64,000 nt of DNA, from positions 434,001 through 498,000 of the forward strand of contig NC_004347.2 of NCBI RefSeq assembly GCF_000146165.2, written 5' to 3'. This document shows, in pieces, positions 56,778 to 64,000 of the stretch; the stretch's first letter is position 1; each line of letters opens with the position of its first letter. Made by a program: the position numbers and the translations under genes. The notes beneath the pieces are model-generated. The model was not told where the DNA came from and did no database searches. It worked only from the letters and a program-made list of their open reading frames with translations. The DNA is from Shewanella oneidensis MR-1. Its GTDB lineage: Bacteria; Pseudomonadota; Gammaproteobacteria; Enterobacterales; Shewanellaceae.

Positions 56778-58946
56778 ATGGACGTATCTTCTTTACTAGA
56801 CGGCCTGAATGATAAACAGCGCGAGGCTGTCGCGGCACCGCAATCTAGCATGTTAGTGCTTGCGGGGGCGGGCAGTGGTAAAACGCGGGTGTTAACTCAC
56901 CGTATCGCGTGGTTAATGCAGGTTGAACAGCAGAGTCCTTACTCGATTTTAGCCGTGACGTTTACCAATAAAGCCGCGGCTGAGATGCGCGAGCGGGTTG
57001 AAAAAGTCGCTGGCACCAATATGGGGCGGATGTGGATTGGCACCTTCCACGGGCTGGCGCATCGTTTATTACGCACTCACTTCCAAGATGCGGGACTACC
57101 GCAAAGCTTCCAAATTCTTGATTCGGACGATCAGCTGCGTTTGCTGAAACGCATCCTTAAAAGTTTGAATCTGGATGAAAAACAATATCCTCCTCGTCAG
57201 GCGCAGGGTTATATCAATGGTAAAAAAGACCAAGGATTACGGCCTAAGCATATCGATGCGGGTGGTTTTCCGATTGAGCAAAACCTGCTGAAGATTTATC
57301 AGGTTTATCAAGAGTCTTGCGATCGCGCTGGCCTTGTCGATTTTGCCGAAATCCTATTACGTGCCCACGAGCTTTGGCTCAATAAGCCGCATTTGCTGGC
57401 GCATTATCAAGAACGTTTTAAGCATATTCTGGTGGACGAGTTCCAAGATACCAACGCCATTCAATACGCTTGGATCCGCATGCTAGCCGGCCAAACCGCC
57501 AATGTGATGATCGTCGGTGACGACGACCAATCCATTTACGGTTGGCGCGGCGCTCAGGTTGAAAACCTGCACCGCTTCCTGAAGGATTTCCCGACGGCGA
57601 CCACGATTCGCCTCGAACAAAATTATCGCTCCAAGGGCAATATTTTGAAGGCGTCAAATGCCCTTATTGCCAATAACCCCGAGCGTTTAGGTAAAGAGCT
57701 GTGGACCGACGAAGCCGATGGTGAGCCGATTTCCCTCTACTGCGCCTTTAACGAAATGGACGAAGCGCGCTTTATTGTCGGCCGGATCAATGATTGGTAC
57801 GAAAAAGGCGGCAATTTAAGTGACTGCGCGATTTTATATCGCTCGAATGCCCAGTCGCGCGTGCTCGAAGAAGCCTTATTACACAAAGGCTTAGCCTATC
57901 GGATTTACGGTGGTTTGCGCTTTTTCGAACGCCAAGAGATTAAAGACGCGATGGGTTATATGCGTCTAATCAGCAATAAAAATGACGATGCCGCCTTCGA
58001 GCGCGTGGTTAATACACCGCCCCGAGGCATTGGCGATCGCACTCTAGATATTTTACGCACTACCGCGCGCCAGCAAGAGCTCACGTTATGGCAAGCGTGT
58101 TTACGGCTGCTGGATGAAAAAGTGCTCGCGGGCCGAGCCGCCTCAGCGGTGCGTGGCTTTATGGATCTTATCGTCACCCTGCAGGAAGACACTCAAGATA
58201 TGGCGCTGTACCGGATGGCGGACACAGTGATCCAAGCTTCTGGCCTTAAAGCTATGTACGAAGCAGAAAAGGGCGAAAAGGCCCACGCTCGTATCGAAAA
58301 CTTAGAGGAACTCGTCACCGCCGCGCGCACCTTCGAAATGCCTGAAGAGCTTGAGGATATGGGCGAGCTGAATGCCTTTTTATCCCATGCGGCCTTAGAG
58401 GCGGGCGAAGGTCAGGCCGATGCCTTTACCGATGCAGTGCAACTGATGACTCTGCACTCGGCCAAGGGGCTGGAGTTTACTATGGTATTTATGGCGGGTG
58501 TCGAGGAGGGGATTTTCCCGAGTAAGATGGCGCTCGAAGAGGGCGACAGACTCGATGAGGAACGCCGCCTCTGTTACGTGGGCATGACCCGCGCGATGGA
58601 AAAACTCTATATCACCTATGCCGAATCTCGGCGGATTTATGGCCGTGAAGATTATGCTCGGCCATCGCGTTTTATTAAGGAAATCCCGCCGCAATATGTG
58701 GACGAGATCCGCTTAAAGGCGCAGGTGTCGACACCGATGGCCAATAATCGTTTTAGTACCCAAAAATCGGCGGTTGCCAACGATACCGGCTTTAGCGTCG
58801 GCCAAAGAGTGCATCATCCTAAATTTGGCGATGGCAAAGTGACTAACTTTGAAGGCAGTGGCGCACAGGCGCGGGTACAGGTGAATTTTAGCGATTTTGG
58901 CAGCAAATGGTTGGTGGTCGCTTACGCCCGCTTAGAGGCGCGTTGA
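56778..58946 (+). CDS. uvrD: DNA helicase II
   Basis: Superfamily 1A 3'-5' helicase for nucleotide excision and methyl-directed mismatch repair, 722 residues (E. coli 720) and similar throughout. Motif I GAGSGKTR, Ia TFTNKAAAEM, II VDEFQDTN, III VGDDDQSIYGWRGA, IV EQNYRS, V LMTLHSAKGLEF, VI VGMTRAMEKL. C-terminal Tudor-like segment VGQRVHHPKFGDGKVTNFEGSG binds RNA polymerase in E. coli. Start MDVSSLLDGLN with GGAGG 6 bases upstream; the in-frame ATG four codons earlier lacks an SD. No LexA box was found. Confidence 0.97.
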   Translation: MDVSSLLDGLNDKQREAVAAPQSSMLVLAGAGSGKTRVLTHRIAWLMQVEQQSPYSILAVTFTNKAAAEMRERVEKVAGTNMGRMWIGTFHGLAHRLLRTHFQDAGLPQSFQILDSDDQLRLLKRILKSLNLDEKQYPPRQAQGYINGKKDQGLRPKHIDAGGFPIEQNLLKIYQVYQESCDRAGLVDFAEILLRAHELWLNKPHLLAHYQERFKHILVDEFQDTNAIQYAWIRMLAGQTANVMIVGDDDQSIYGWRGAQVENLHRFLKDFPTATTIRLEQNYRSKGNILKASNALIANNPERLGKELWTDEADGEPISLYCAFNEMDEARFIVGRINDWYEKGGNLSDCAILYRSNAQSRVLEEALLHKGLAYRIYGGLRFFERQEIKDAMGYMRLISNKNDDAAFERVVNTPPRGIGDRTLDILRTTARQQELTLWQACLRLLDEKVLAGRAASAVRGFMDLIVTLQEDTQDMALYRMADTVIQASGLKAMYEAEKGEKAHARIENLEELVTAARTFEMPEELEDMGELNAFLSHAALEAGEGQADAFTDAVQLMTLHSAKGLEFTMVFMAGVEEGIFPSKMALEEGDRLDEERRLCYVGMTRAMEKLYITYAESRRIYGREDYARPSRFIKEIPPQYVDEIRLKAQVSTPMANNRFSTQKSAVANDTGFSVGQRVHHPKFGDGKVTNFEGSGAQARVQVNFSDFGSKWLVVAYARLEAR

Positions 58947-59080
58947 TTAGCGCCAATGCCATGATTTTGTGGCCGCTTTTATCGGTATAAGTTCGCTTCA
59001 ACGCTCGCTAGGGTATATGATGTTTGCCCTAGCAACCGAGATAAAAACGAGATAAAGAATTAGGTGGGAGTAGCTAGTTA

Positions 59081-59941
59081 ATGAATTTAAAGCACAAGTG
59101 GGATGTGTATTCCCGTTTGACTCGACTCGACCGTCCTATTGGCACTTTGTTATTACTCTGGCCCTGTTTAATGGCGCTGGTGCTAGCAGCCGGAGGGATG
59201 CCAGATCTTAAAGTACTCATTATCTTTATTATTGGTGTGGTGATAATGCGTGCCTGTGGCTGCATTATTAACGACTATGCCGACCGCGATCTCGACTCCC
59301 ATGTTGAACGTACCAAATCCCGCCCCCTTGCTAGTGGTGAAATCAGCACCAAAGAAGCCCTGCTCCTGTTTGTCATTTTAGGTTTAGCAGCCTTCGGATT
59401 GGTCTTATTACTCAATGGTTTAGTGGTTAAGCTATCTGTCGTCGGCATTATCCTCACCATTATCTACCCCTTTACGAAGCGCGTGACTAATATGCCGCAG
59501 ATGTTTTTGGGCGTGGTGTGGAGCTGGTCGATACCTATGGCCTATGCGGCGCAAACCGGCGAAGTACCGATTGAAGCCTGGTGGTTATTTGCCGCCAATT
59601 GGTTCTGGACAGTAGCCTACGATACCATGTACGCCATGGTCGACAGGGATGATGATTTAAAGATAGGTATTAAATCGACCGCGATTCTTTTTGGCAAATA
59701 CGATCGTCAAATCATTGGATTATTTCAAATTGCCGCGCTTTTTTGCTTTGTCGCAGCGGGCTGGAGCGCCGACCGAGGTTTAGTTTATGGTTTGGGATTA
59801 CTCACCTTCGTTGGCTTTAGCACTTACCAGCAAATGCTTATTTTTGGCCGCGAAAGAGCCCCTTGCTTTAAAGCCTTCCTCAATAATAATTGGGCGGGTT
59901 TAGTATTGTTTGTCAGCTTAGGTGCCGATTACCTGTTTTAA
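59081..59941 (+). CDS. ubiA: 4-hydroxybenzoate polyprenyltransferase
   Basis: Inner-membrane prenyltransferase that attaches the polyprenyl chain to 4-hydroxybenzoate in ubiquinone synthesis. 286 residues, about nine helices. Both Asp-rich motifs are present: NDYADRDLD with SRPLASG, and [21 protein letters not shown]. Starts [21 protein letters not shown] as is usual. The ATG has GGTGGGAG about 14 bases upstream. Neighbour of uvrD here, not of ubiC. Confidence 0.96.
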   Translation: MNLKHKWDVYSRLTRLDRPIGTLLLLWPCLMALVLAAGGMPDLKVLIIFIIGVVIMRACGCIINDYADRDLDSHVERTKSRPLASGEISTKEALLLFVILGLAAFGLVLLLNGLVVKLSVVGIILTIIYPFTKRVTNMPQMFLGVVWSWSIPMAYAAQTGEVPIEAWWLFAANWFWTVAYDTMYAMVDRDDDLKIGIKSTAILFGKYDRQIIGLFQIAALFCFVAAGWSADRGLVYGLGLLTFVGFSTYQQMLIFGRERAPCFKAFLNNNWAGLVLFVSLGADYLF

Positions 59942-59976
59942 TAGCATTAACCAATAATGTGATTGCTCCAATAAGA

Positions 59977-60001
59977 AGCCCGCACATTGACGGGCTATTT
60001 T
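59977..60001 (+). terminator. Terminator after ubiA
   Basis: AGCCCG cacattga CGGGCT ATTTT, 36 bases after the ubiA stop. Confidence 0.8.
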
Positions 60002-60036
60002 ACACTTACGCTTTTTAGCGACTTAAAAGCGTGTGC

Positions 60037-60450
60037 TTATTGCTTTGGCGCTTCGCTTATTTCGCTAGAATTGGTTGCTGCATCTGGCTCAGACGCTGGC
60101 TTGTCTATCAGCGGAACCTGTGAGCAATCGTAGGCATTACCCATTAACGTGACTGAACTTAAAAATCCAAAATTTTCATATAGATAAACAGTGTCTGCAT
60201 TCAGTTTATGCGCTTTGATGCGCATTTCATTCAATGTGCCCCACACCATATCTTGGTCGCTGTGGAGCCAATAGTCATAAAAATGCCCTTCCGAGCCAAA
60301 AATTGTTCCCTTATGGACACAGTTATTTAGCGCTGCAGGATTATTCCAAATGACTTTAACATGGCTAGATTCAGCCGTTGGAAAGGTAATACAGCCGCTT
60401 AGCCCTAATGTCATTAAGGTGAGTAGCGTAAATAAACGCAAATGTTTCAA
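60037..60450 (-). CDS. DUF4156-like lipoprotein
   Basis: 137 residues: lipoprotein signal ending LGLSGC (Cys20). The mature part has VKVIWNNPAALNNCVHKGTIFGSEG and later NAYDC, a Cys pair probably forming a disulfide, a pattern seen in DUF4156/RcsF-like small outer-membrane lipoproteins. The tail is Pro/Ser/Glu-rich. Function unknown. AGGAG 15 bases upstream of ATG. Single gene. Confidence 0.75.
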   Translation of the reverse strand: MKHLRLFTLLTLMTLGLSGCITFPTAESSHVKVIWNNPAALNNCVHKGTIFGSEGHFYDYWLHSDQDMVWGTLNEMRIKAHKLNADTVYLYENFGFLSSVTLMGNAYDCSQVPLIDKPASEPDAATNSSEISEAPKQ

Positions 60451-60589
60451 TTTAAGCTCCTAATGGATATTTAATTTTTAAGGTAATAGGTTATTTAACC
60501 TGAACTCGGGGTAATGAGTGTCGAATAATCTAAATTTGACAAACTAAATCAATGCTATAAATAATTATTTTGAAACGAAAAATCTATTT

Positions 60590-60713
60590 TCTGACTGAAT
60601 GCGCAGATTTTTGCGCATATCAAGGCGCTCTGTCGTACGCCATAGCGAGCTATGGTTAGACAGAGCAACGCAGAGAGGCCCGAAAAGATGCTTATTCAGC
60701 GGCTCTGCTTATT
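60590..60713. repeat. Palindrome-rich intergenic repeat
   Basis: Hairpins GCGCA-gattttTGCGC (60601-60616) and CTGTC...CCATAG-cgag-CTATGG...GACAG, bounded by CTGAAT-like and ATTCAG-like ends. Resembles dispersed Shewanella repeats but only one copy occurs in this window, so membership in a family is inference. Confidence 0.5.
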
Positions 60714-60724
60714 ACGAGCTCAGG

Positions 60725-61141
60725 TTATTTACGTCCTAATACTTTAATCCCTGCTTTGCTGCGATCTGAGTTGCCATACACTTCAATTTTTTTCACACAG
60801 CGGCGTGCACCTAATGATTTCCACTCTGAGTGTTCATCTTTCTCAATATCGGTATCAAATTTGATTGTGCGGGTTTTATCATCACCATAGGTCACGACGA
60901 CGCGATCGATACTCACATCTCTTTCGGCCTTGATTTTGATGTATTTTGCCTGTCGGCAAATAACTAACGGAATGGTTGCAGGATGATCGCCAATGCCGAG
61001 TAATATGGTGCGACCAAGGGTGATCTCATCTTCCTTATCATCATTTTTTGCATAGGCAACGGATGTCGTAAACATCAAGAGTACAGTGATGATAAATCGA
61101 TTTATATTTGCAGCAGAAAGTAAACTTGATTTTAATAACAT
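60725..61141 (-). CDS. DUF2541 family periplasmic protein
   Basis: 138 residues with a signal peptide (about 1-31, ending VAYA). The mature domain has LPVICR-like IPLVICRQAKYIKIKAE, then SLGARRCVKKIEVYG, ending AGIKVLGRK. This matches the spacing of the two Cys and the beta-rich pattern of DUF2541 (E. coli YaaI). Function unknown. TGGAGG just before ATG. Single gene. Confidence 0.8.
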   Translation of the reverse strand: MLLKSSLLSAANINRFIITVLLMFTTSVAYAKNDDKEDEITLGRTILLGIGDHPATIPLVICRQAKYIKIKAERDVSIDRVVVTYGDDKTRTIKFDTDIEKDEHSEWKSLGARRCVKKIEVYGNSDRSKAGIKVLGRK

Positions 61142-61533
61142 AGAGCCTCCAAAAAAAGGGGCGAATCATAAAGTATTTAAATTAACCAAAATAGTTTTTT
61201 AATGAGTTACTGCGGCGGATGTCACGGGAATTTTTTAAAATAACGAATATATGTTTTTATATTTGATACAAATGTAATTTTGATTGTGGCGTTATTATTT
61301 TTCTTTTTAATTAGACTGAAATATCCCTTAATTAATGACATTTTATCATCTGGCTAAATTTGCTGATTTTTAACATTACTAAAAGTGATAAGCTGCATGC
61401 ACTTTATCTGGTAGATTGTGCTTAATGCGCGCTCTGTTCGGTGGTATGTCGTTATTGAGAAGCAGACAACTGCAAAGTTGAGTAACAGCTGCGGAGCGAG
61501 TAACGCCAGGATTAAGTTCAAAGGAGGTGAAGT
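61142..61533. other. AT-rich divergent intergenic region
   Basis: 392 bases between the DUF2541 gene and the nitronate monooxygenase gene, very AT-rich at 61170-61340. It must hold promoters for both. No RNA gene, repeat family or extra gene recognised. Confidence 0.4.
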
Positions 61534-62613
61534 ATGCCGTGTCGACTCACGCGATTATTTGGGATTGAATTTCCGATTATTCAGGCACCTATGGCCGGAG
61601 TGCAGGGGAGTGCGCTCGCGATTGCCGTCTCTGAGGCGGGTGGTTTAGGTTCATTACCCTGTGCCATGTTATCCCTTGAGGCGCTCGAGGCTGAATTAAC
61701 TGCAATACGCTCGCAAACCGCTAAACCTATCAATGTGAACTTTTTCTGCCATCGCGAGCCTGTAGCGCAGGCAGCTAAACAAGCCGCTTGGCTTGAACAG
61801 TTAGCGCCCTATTTTGCGGAATTTAATCTCGACCCAAACGCGCAGCCTGCTGGCGCGCAGCGCACACCCTACAGCAAGGCGCAGGCTGAGGTGTTAGCCA
61901 AGTTTAAGCCCGAGGTGGTGAGTTTCCATTTTGGTTTGCCCGATGAAGAGTTGCTGCTGGAAATTAAATCTTGGGGCTCAAAAGTTATCTCCACGGCGAC
62001 CACAGTCGAAGAAGCGCTCTGGCTCGAAGCCCGTGGCGCGGATGCGATTATTGCCCAAGGTTTAGAGGCTGGAGGCCACAGAGGGCACTTTTTATCCGAG
62101 GATTTAACCGAGCAGCTCGGCACTTTTAGTCTATTACCACAGATTATTGCGGCGGTGGAGATTCCCGTGATAGCCGCAGGCGGCATAGTCGATGCCACCA
62201 CGGTTCGGGCGGCAATGACAATGGGCGCTTCGGCCGTGCAAGTGGGGACGGCTTATTTGCTCTGTCCAGAATGTAATACCAGTGCAATCCATCGTGAGGC
62301 GTTGCAAAGTGACGCTGCGCAACATACGGCACTGACTAATTTATTTTCCGGTAGACCTGCGCGTGGCATAGTGAACCGTTTTATGGCAGAAATGGGACCG
62401 ATGAATGAGGCTGTGCCTGATTTCCCCTTGGCATCCTCGGCGGTTGCAGGCTTAAGGACAGCGGCGGAGCGACTAGGATTTTGGGATTTTAGTCCGCTAT
62501 GGTGCGGGCAGAATGCCAGTGGGTGCCGAGCGATCCCTGCCGCAGATTTGACTAGAAGCTTTGTGCTAAGCTTGCCCTCATCTTGCGTTGAGCCGCAAGA
62601 AAAGTCTGGCTAA
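61534..62613 (+). CDS. Nitronate monooxygenase (NMO/NPD family)
   Basis: 359-residue FMN-dependent TIM-barrel enzyme that oxidises alkyl nitronates such as the toxin propionate-3-nitronate. Visible: PIIQAPMAGVQG near the N-terminus, INVNFFCHR, FHFGLP, AQGLEAGGHRGHF (FMN phosphate and catalytic His), IAAGGIVDATTV, GASAVQVGTAYL. Cytosolic. An unusually strong SD, AAAGGAGGTGA, ends 3 bases before ATG. Annotated in related genomes also as 2-nitropropane dioxygenase. Confidence 0.92.
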   Translation: MPCRLTRLFGIEFPIIQAPMAGVQGSALAIAVSEAGGLGSLPCAMLSLEALEAELTAIRSQTAKPINVNFFCHREPVAQAAKQAAWLEQLAPYFAEFNLDPNAQPAGAQRTPYSKAQAEVLAKFKPEVVSFHFGLPDEELLLEIKSWGSKVISTATTVEEALWLEARGADAIIAQGLEAGGHRGHFLSEDLTEQLGTFSLLPQIIAAVEIPVIAAGGIVDATTVRAAMTMGASAVQVGTAYLLCPECNTSAIHREALQSDAAQHTALTNLFSGRPARGIVNRFMAEMGPMNEAVPDFPLASSAVAGLRTAAERLGFWDFSPLWCGQNASGCRAIPAADLTRSFVLSLPSSCVEPQEKSG

Positions 62614-62714
62614 CAGGATGATTTATTGGCTTATCTAAGTTAGTCTGCACAGGGAAAATAGGCGCTATTTTTATGTAGGTTGTAAAGTCTTTTTAGTCGA
62701 GGAGCAGTTTGACT

Positions 62715-63836
62715 ATGGCACAAATTATCAGCAATGCTGCGGTTGGTCGTACCCTATTGATTTTATTGCTGTGTGCTGGTGTTTTCTTCTTTATTGATTT
62801 CTTAGTTCCTGCCTTGGCTGCGCTAATCATATGTTTCTCCAGTTGGCCGCTGTATAAAAAATTATTGGTTAAATGCGGTGGTCGTTCGGCTGTCGCGGCC
62901 AGTATTGCGTTAGTGTTAATTGTCCTCGGGCTGATTACGCCGCTAATTTTTGTTTTTTCCTATGCTTTACAAGAGATAAGAATATGGGCCGAATGGTTAG
63001 TGTATGCTAACCAACATGGTGCACCCGTCCCCCTTTGGATTAAGGATTTACCTTGGGTGGGCGAGTGGTTAACCCTGCAATGGCAGCAGTTTATTGGCGA
63101 ACCCCATGAATTAGGCCAGATTGTGAGTGCGATCAGCGGCCAAAATTTGACCGGCATTTCCCGCTGGGTGCTGCAATTGGGCTGGAATACCCTTGGATTG
63201 CTGCTGACTCTACTGTTTATGCTGATTACCTTGTTTTTCTTATATAAAGATGGTGAATCTGTTGCTAAGCAGGTTGATGTTGTGGGAGAACGGATTTTGC
63301 CCGCTCGCTGGTATCGATTTTCCCGTGTGGTGCCTGCGACGGTGAGTTCAACCGTTATCGGCATGACGCTTATCGCTATTGGCGAAGGCATAGTACTGGG
63401 GATTGCCTACTGGATTGCCGGCGTACCTTCGGCGGTGGCTTTTGGGGTCTTAACGGCCTTTATGGCGTTGATACCCGGCGGGGCGCCAACCATGTTTACC
63501 CTGATCTCCCTCTATTTGGTGGGTACCGGCGATATGACCGCTGGGGTGGGGTTATTTCTCTGGGGCAGTATTGAGCTGTTTATTGTTGATAAAACCCTGA
63601 GGCCTAATCTGGTCGGTGGGCCTATCAAGTTACCTTTCTTACCGACGTTTTTCGGGTTAATTGGCGGGGTTAAAACCATGGGCTTTGTGGGTCTGTTTGT
63701 GGGCCCGGTGTTAATGGCGTTGTTAGTCGCTATCTGGCGCGAGTGGCTAAGGGATGATCCTGATACCTTCGTAATGCCTGAATCCCTTGCCCCTGAAACC
63801 CTTGAAGCAGATAAGGTGCAGCGCCGCTTAGATTAA
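62715..63836 (+). CDS. AI-2E family transporter (YdiK-like)
   Basis: 373-residue inner-membrane protein of the AI-2 exporter/PerM family. About seven to eight helices, with pairs near 10-45, 60-85 and 150-180, and the signature region ALIPGGAPTMFTLISLYLVGTG through LRPNLVGGPIKLPFLPTFFGLIGGVKTMGFVGLFVGPVLMAL (two adjacent stretches). Substrate uncertain; YdiK itself is uncharacterised. ATG at 62715 with GAGGAG 11 bases upstream; a TTG at 62709 is an alternative. Confidence 0.9.
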   Translation: MAQIISNAAVGRTLLILLLCAGVFFFIDFLVPALAALIICFSSWPLYKKLLVKCGGRSAVAASIALVLIVLGLITPLIFVFSYALQEIRIWAEWLVYANQHGAPVPLWIKDLPWVGEWLTLQWQQFIGEPHELGQIVSAISGQNLTGISRWVLQLGWNTLGLLLTLLFMLITLFFLYKDGESVAKQVDVVGERILPARWYRFSRVVPATVSSTVIGMTLIAIGEGIVLGIAYWIAGVPSAVAFGVLTAFMALIPGGAPTMFTLISLYLVGTGDMTAGVGLFLWGSIELFIVDKTLRPNLVGGPIKLPFLPTFFGLIGGVKTMGFVGLFVGPVLMALLVAIWREWLRDDPDTFVMPESLAPETLEADKVQRRLD

Positions 63837-63852
63837 CCGTGTTTACAAAAGA

Positions 63853-63957
63853 TTAAGCGATGCTAAGTGTCTGTTTGCGTTCCTCGGTGTAAAACCACCA
63901 AGGTTTAGGATCGTCGCCAGCCATAAAGCGGGTTATAGAGATAAACACATCAAGCAT
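63853..63957 (-). CDS. Possible small ORF at right edge
   Basis: 34 codons ending MAGDDPKPWWFYTEERKQTL-SIA. An in-frame stop lies about 22 bases upstream of the ATG at 63957, so it cannot extend far. The Trp/Pro-rich composition looks protein-like but SD and family are missing; no promoter is visible before the window ends. Confidence 0.3.
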   Translation of the reverse strand: MLDVFISITRFMAGDDPKPWWFYTEERKQTLSIA

Positions 63958-64000
63958 GCAGGGGTCGTGTTTCTGCCCGTTTTGTCACACAGTGTTTTAT

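Noticed and set aside
61418..61648. 76-codon ORF overlapping the nitronate monooxygenase start
   Set aside because: Shadow frame; the strong SD belongs to the ATG at 61534.

Overview
The window is ordinary chromosome of a gamma-proteobacterium and almost certainly Shewanella. The protein sequences, the unsplit order nadC / ampD-ampE / pdhR-aceE-aceF-lpdA / acnB shared with enterobacteria, the ZntR-regulated Cys-rich efflux permease of the type first numbered SO_0444, and several short repeat families I associate with Shewanella all agree. The species was not determined. No rRNA, tRNA, prophage, CRISPR array or complete insertion sequence was seen.

Layout. 0.2-10.7 kb: NAD synthesis (nadC), peptidoglycan recycling (ampD, ampE), then the pyruvate dehydrogenase regulator and complex (pdhR, aceE, aceF, lpdA) behind a clear PdhR operator. 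The gaps around nadC, ampD and ampE are packed with a CTAG-rich repeat that includes a 17-unit heptamer array. 10.8-20.0 kb: a large periplasmic-propeller GGDEF/EAL protein, a patatin/POTRA/beta-barrel (type Vd) protein and an M13 peptidase lipoprotein. 20.0-26.6 kb: MITE copy 1, a small DUF2845 protein, a sugar-phosphate phosphatase, acnB, rsd, a candidate small RNA and hemE. 26.6-34.3 kb: MITE copy 2, a second GGDEF/EAL protein, a short-chain dehydrogenase, a small hypothetical protein and an AcfD/SslE-like M60 metalloprotease lipoprotein. 34.4-40.7 kb: purH-purD, then zntR and a Cu/Zn efflux permease in one operon behind a MerR-type promoter, and an SPFH protein. 40.9-45.8 kb: an iron-linked PepSY membrane operon behind a probable Fur box, an MFS transporter, trxC and an FKBP isomerase. 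45.8-54.4 kb: a TAXI-TRAP transporter operon with its DUF1850 partner, a 40-residue basic protein, a HerA-like ATPase, small membrane proteins, a zinc metallopeptidase and a Nudix hydrolase. 54.4-56.8 kb: an accessory insert of AT-rich genes and structured repeats. 56.8-64.0 kb: uvrD, ubiA, two small exported proteins, a nitronate monooxygenase and an AI-2E family permease.

How genes work together. PdhR, the E1/E2/E3 subunits and AcnB form a pyruvate-to-TCA block. AmpD and AmpE act in cell-wall recycling and beta-lactamase signalling. ZntR and its permease form a self-contained metal-efflux unit. The TAXI receptor, fused TRAP permease and DUF1850 protein form one uptake system.

The most novel-looking parts are: (1) a YafO-family toxin whose upstream partner is an unrecognised 182-residue protein rather than a short YafN/PhD-type antitoxin; (2) structured repeats flanking that pair, whose hairpin loops present GGA motifs, one matching the core of the CsrA-binding consensus; (3) a small RNA candidate between rsd and hemE with a textbook promoter and terminator; and (4) CTAG repeats and a MITE that coincide with the stop codons of neighbouring genes.
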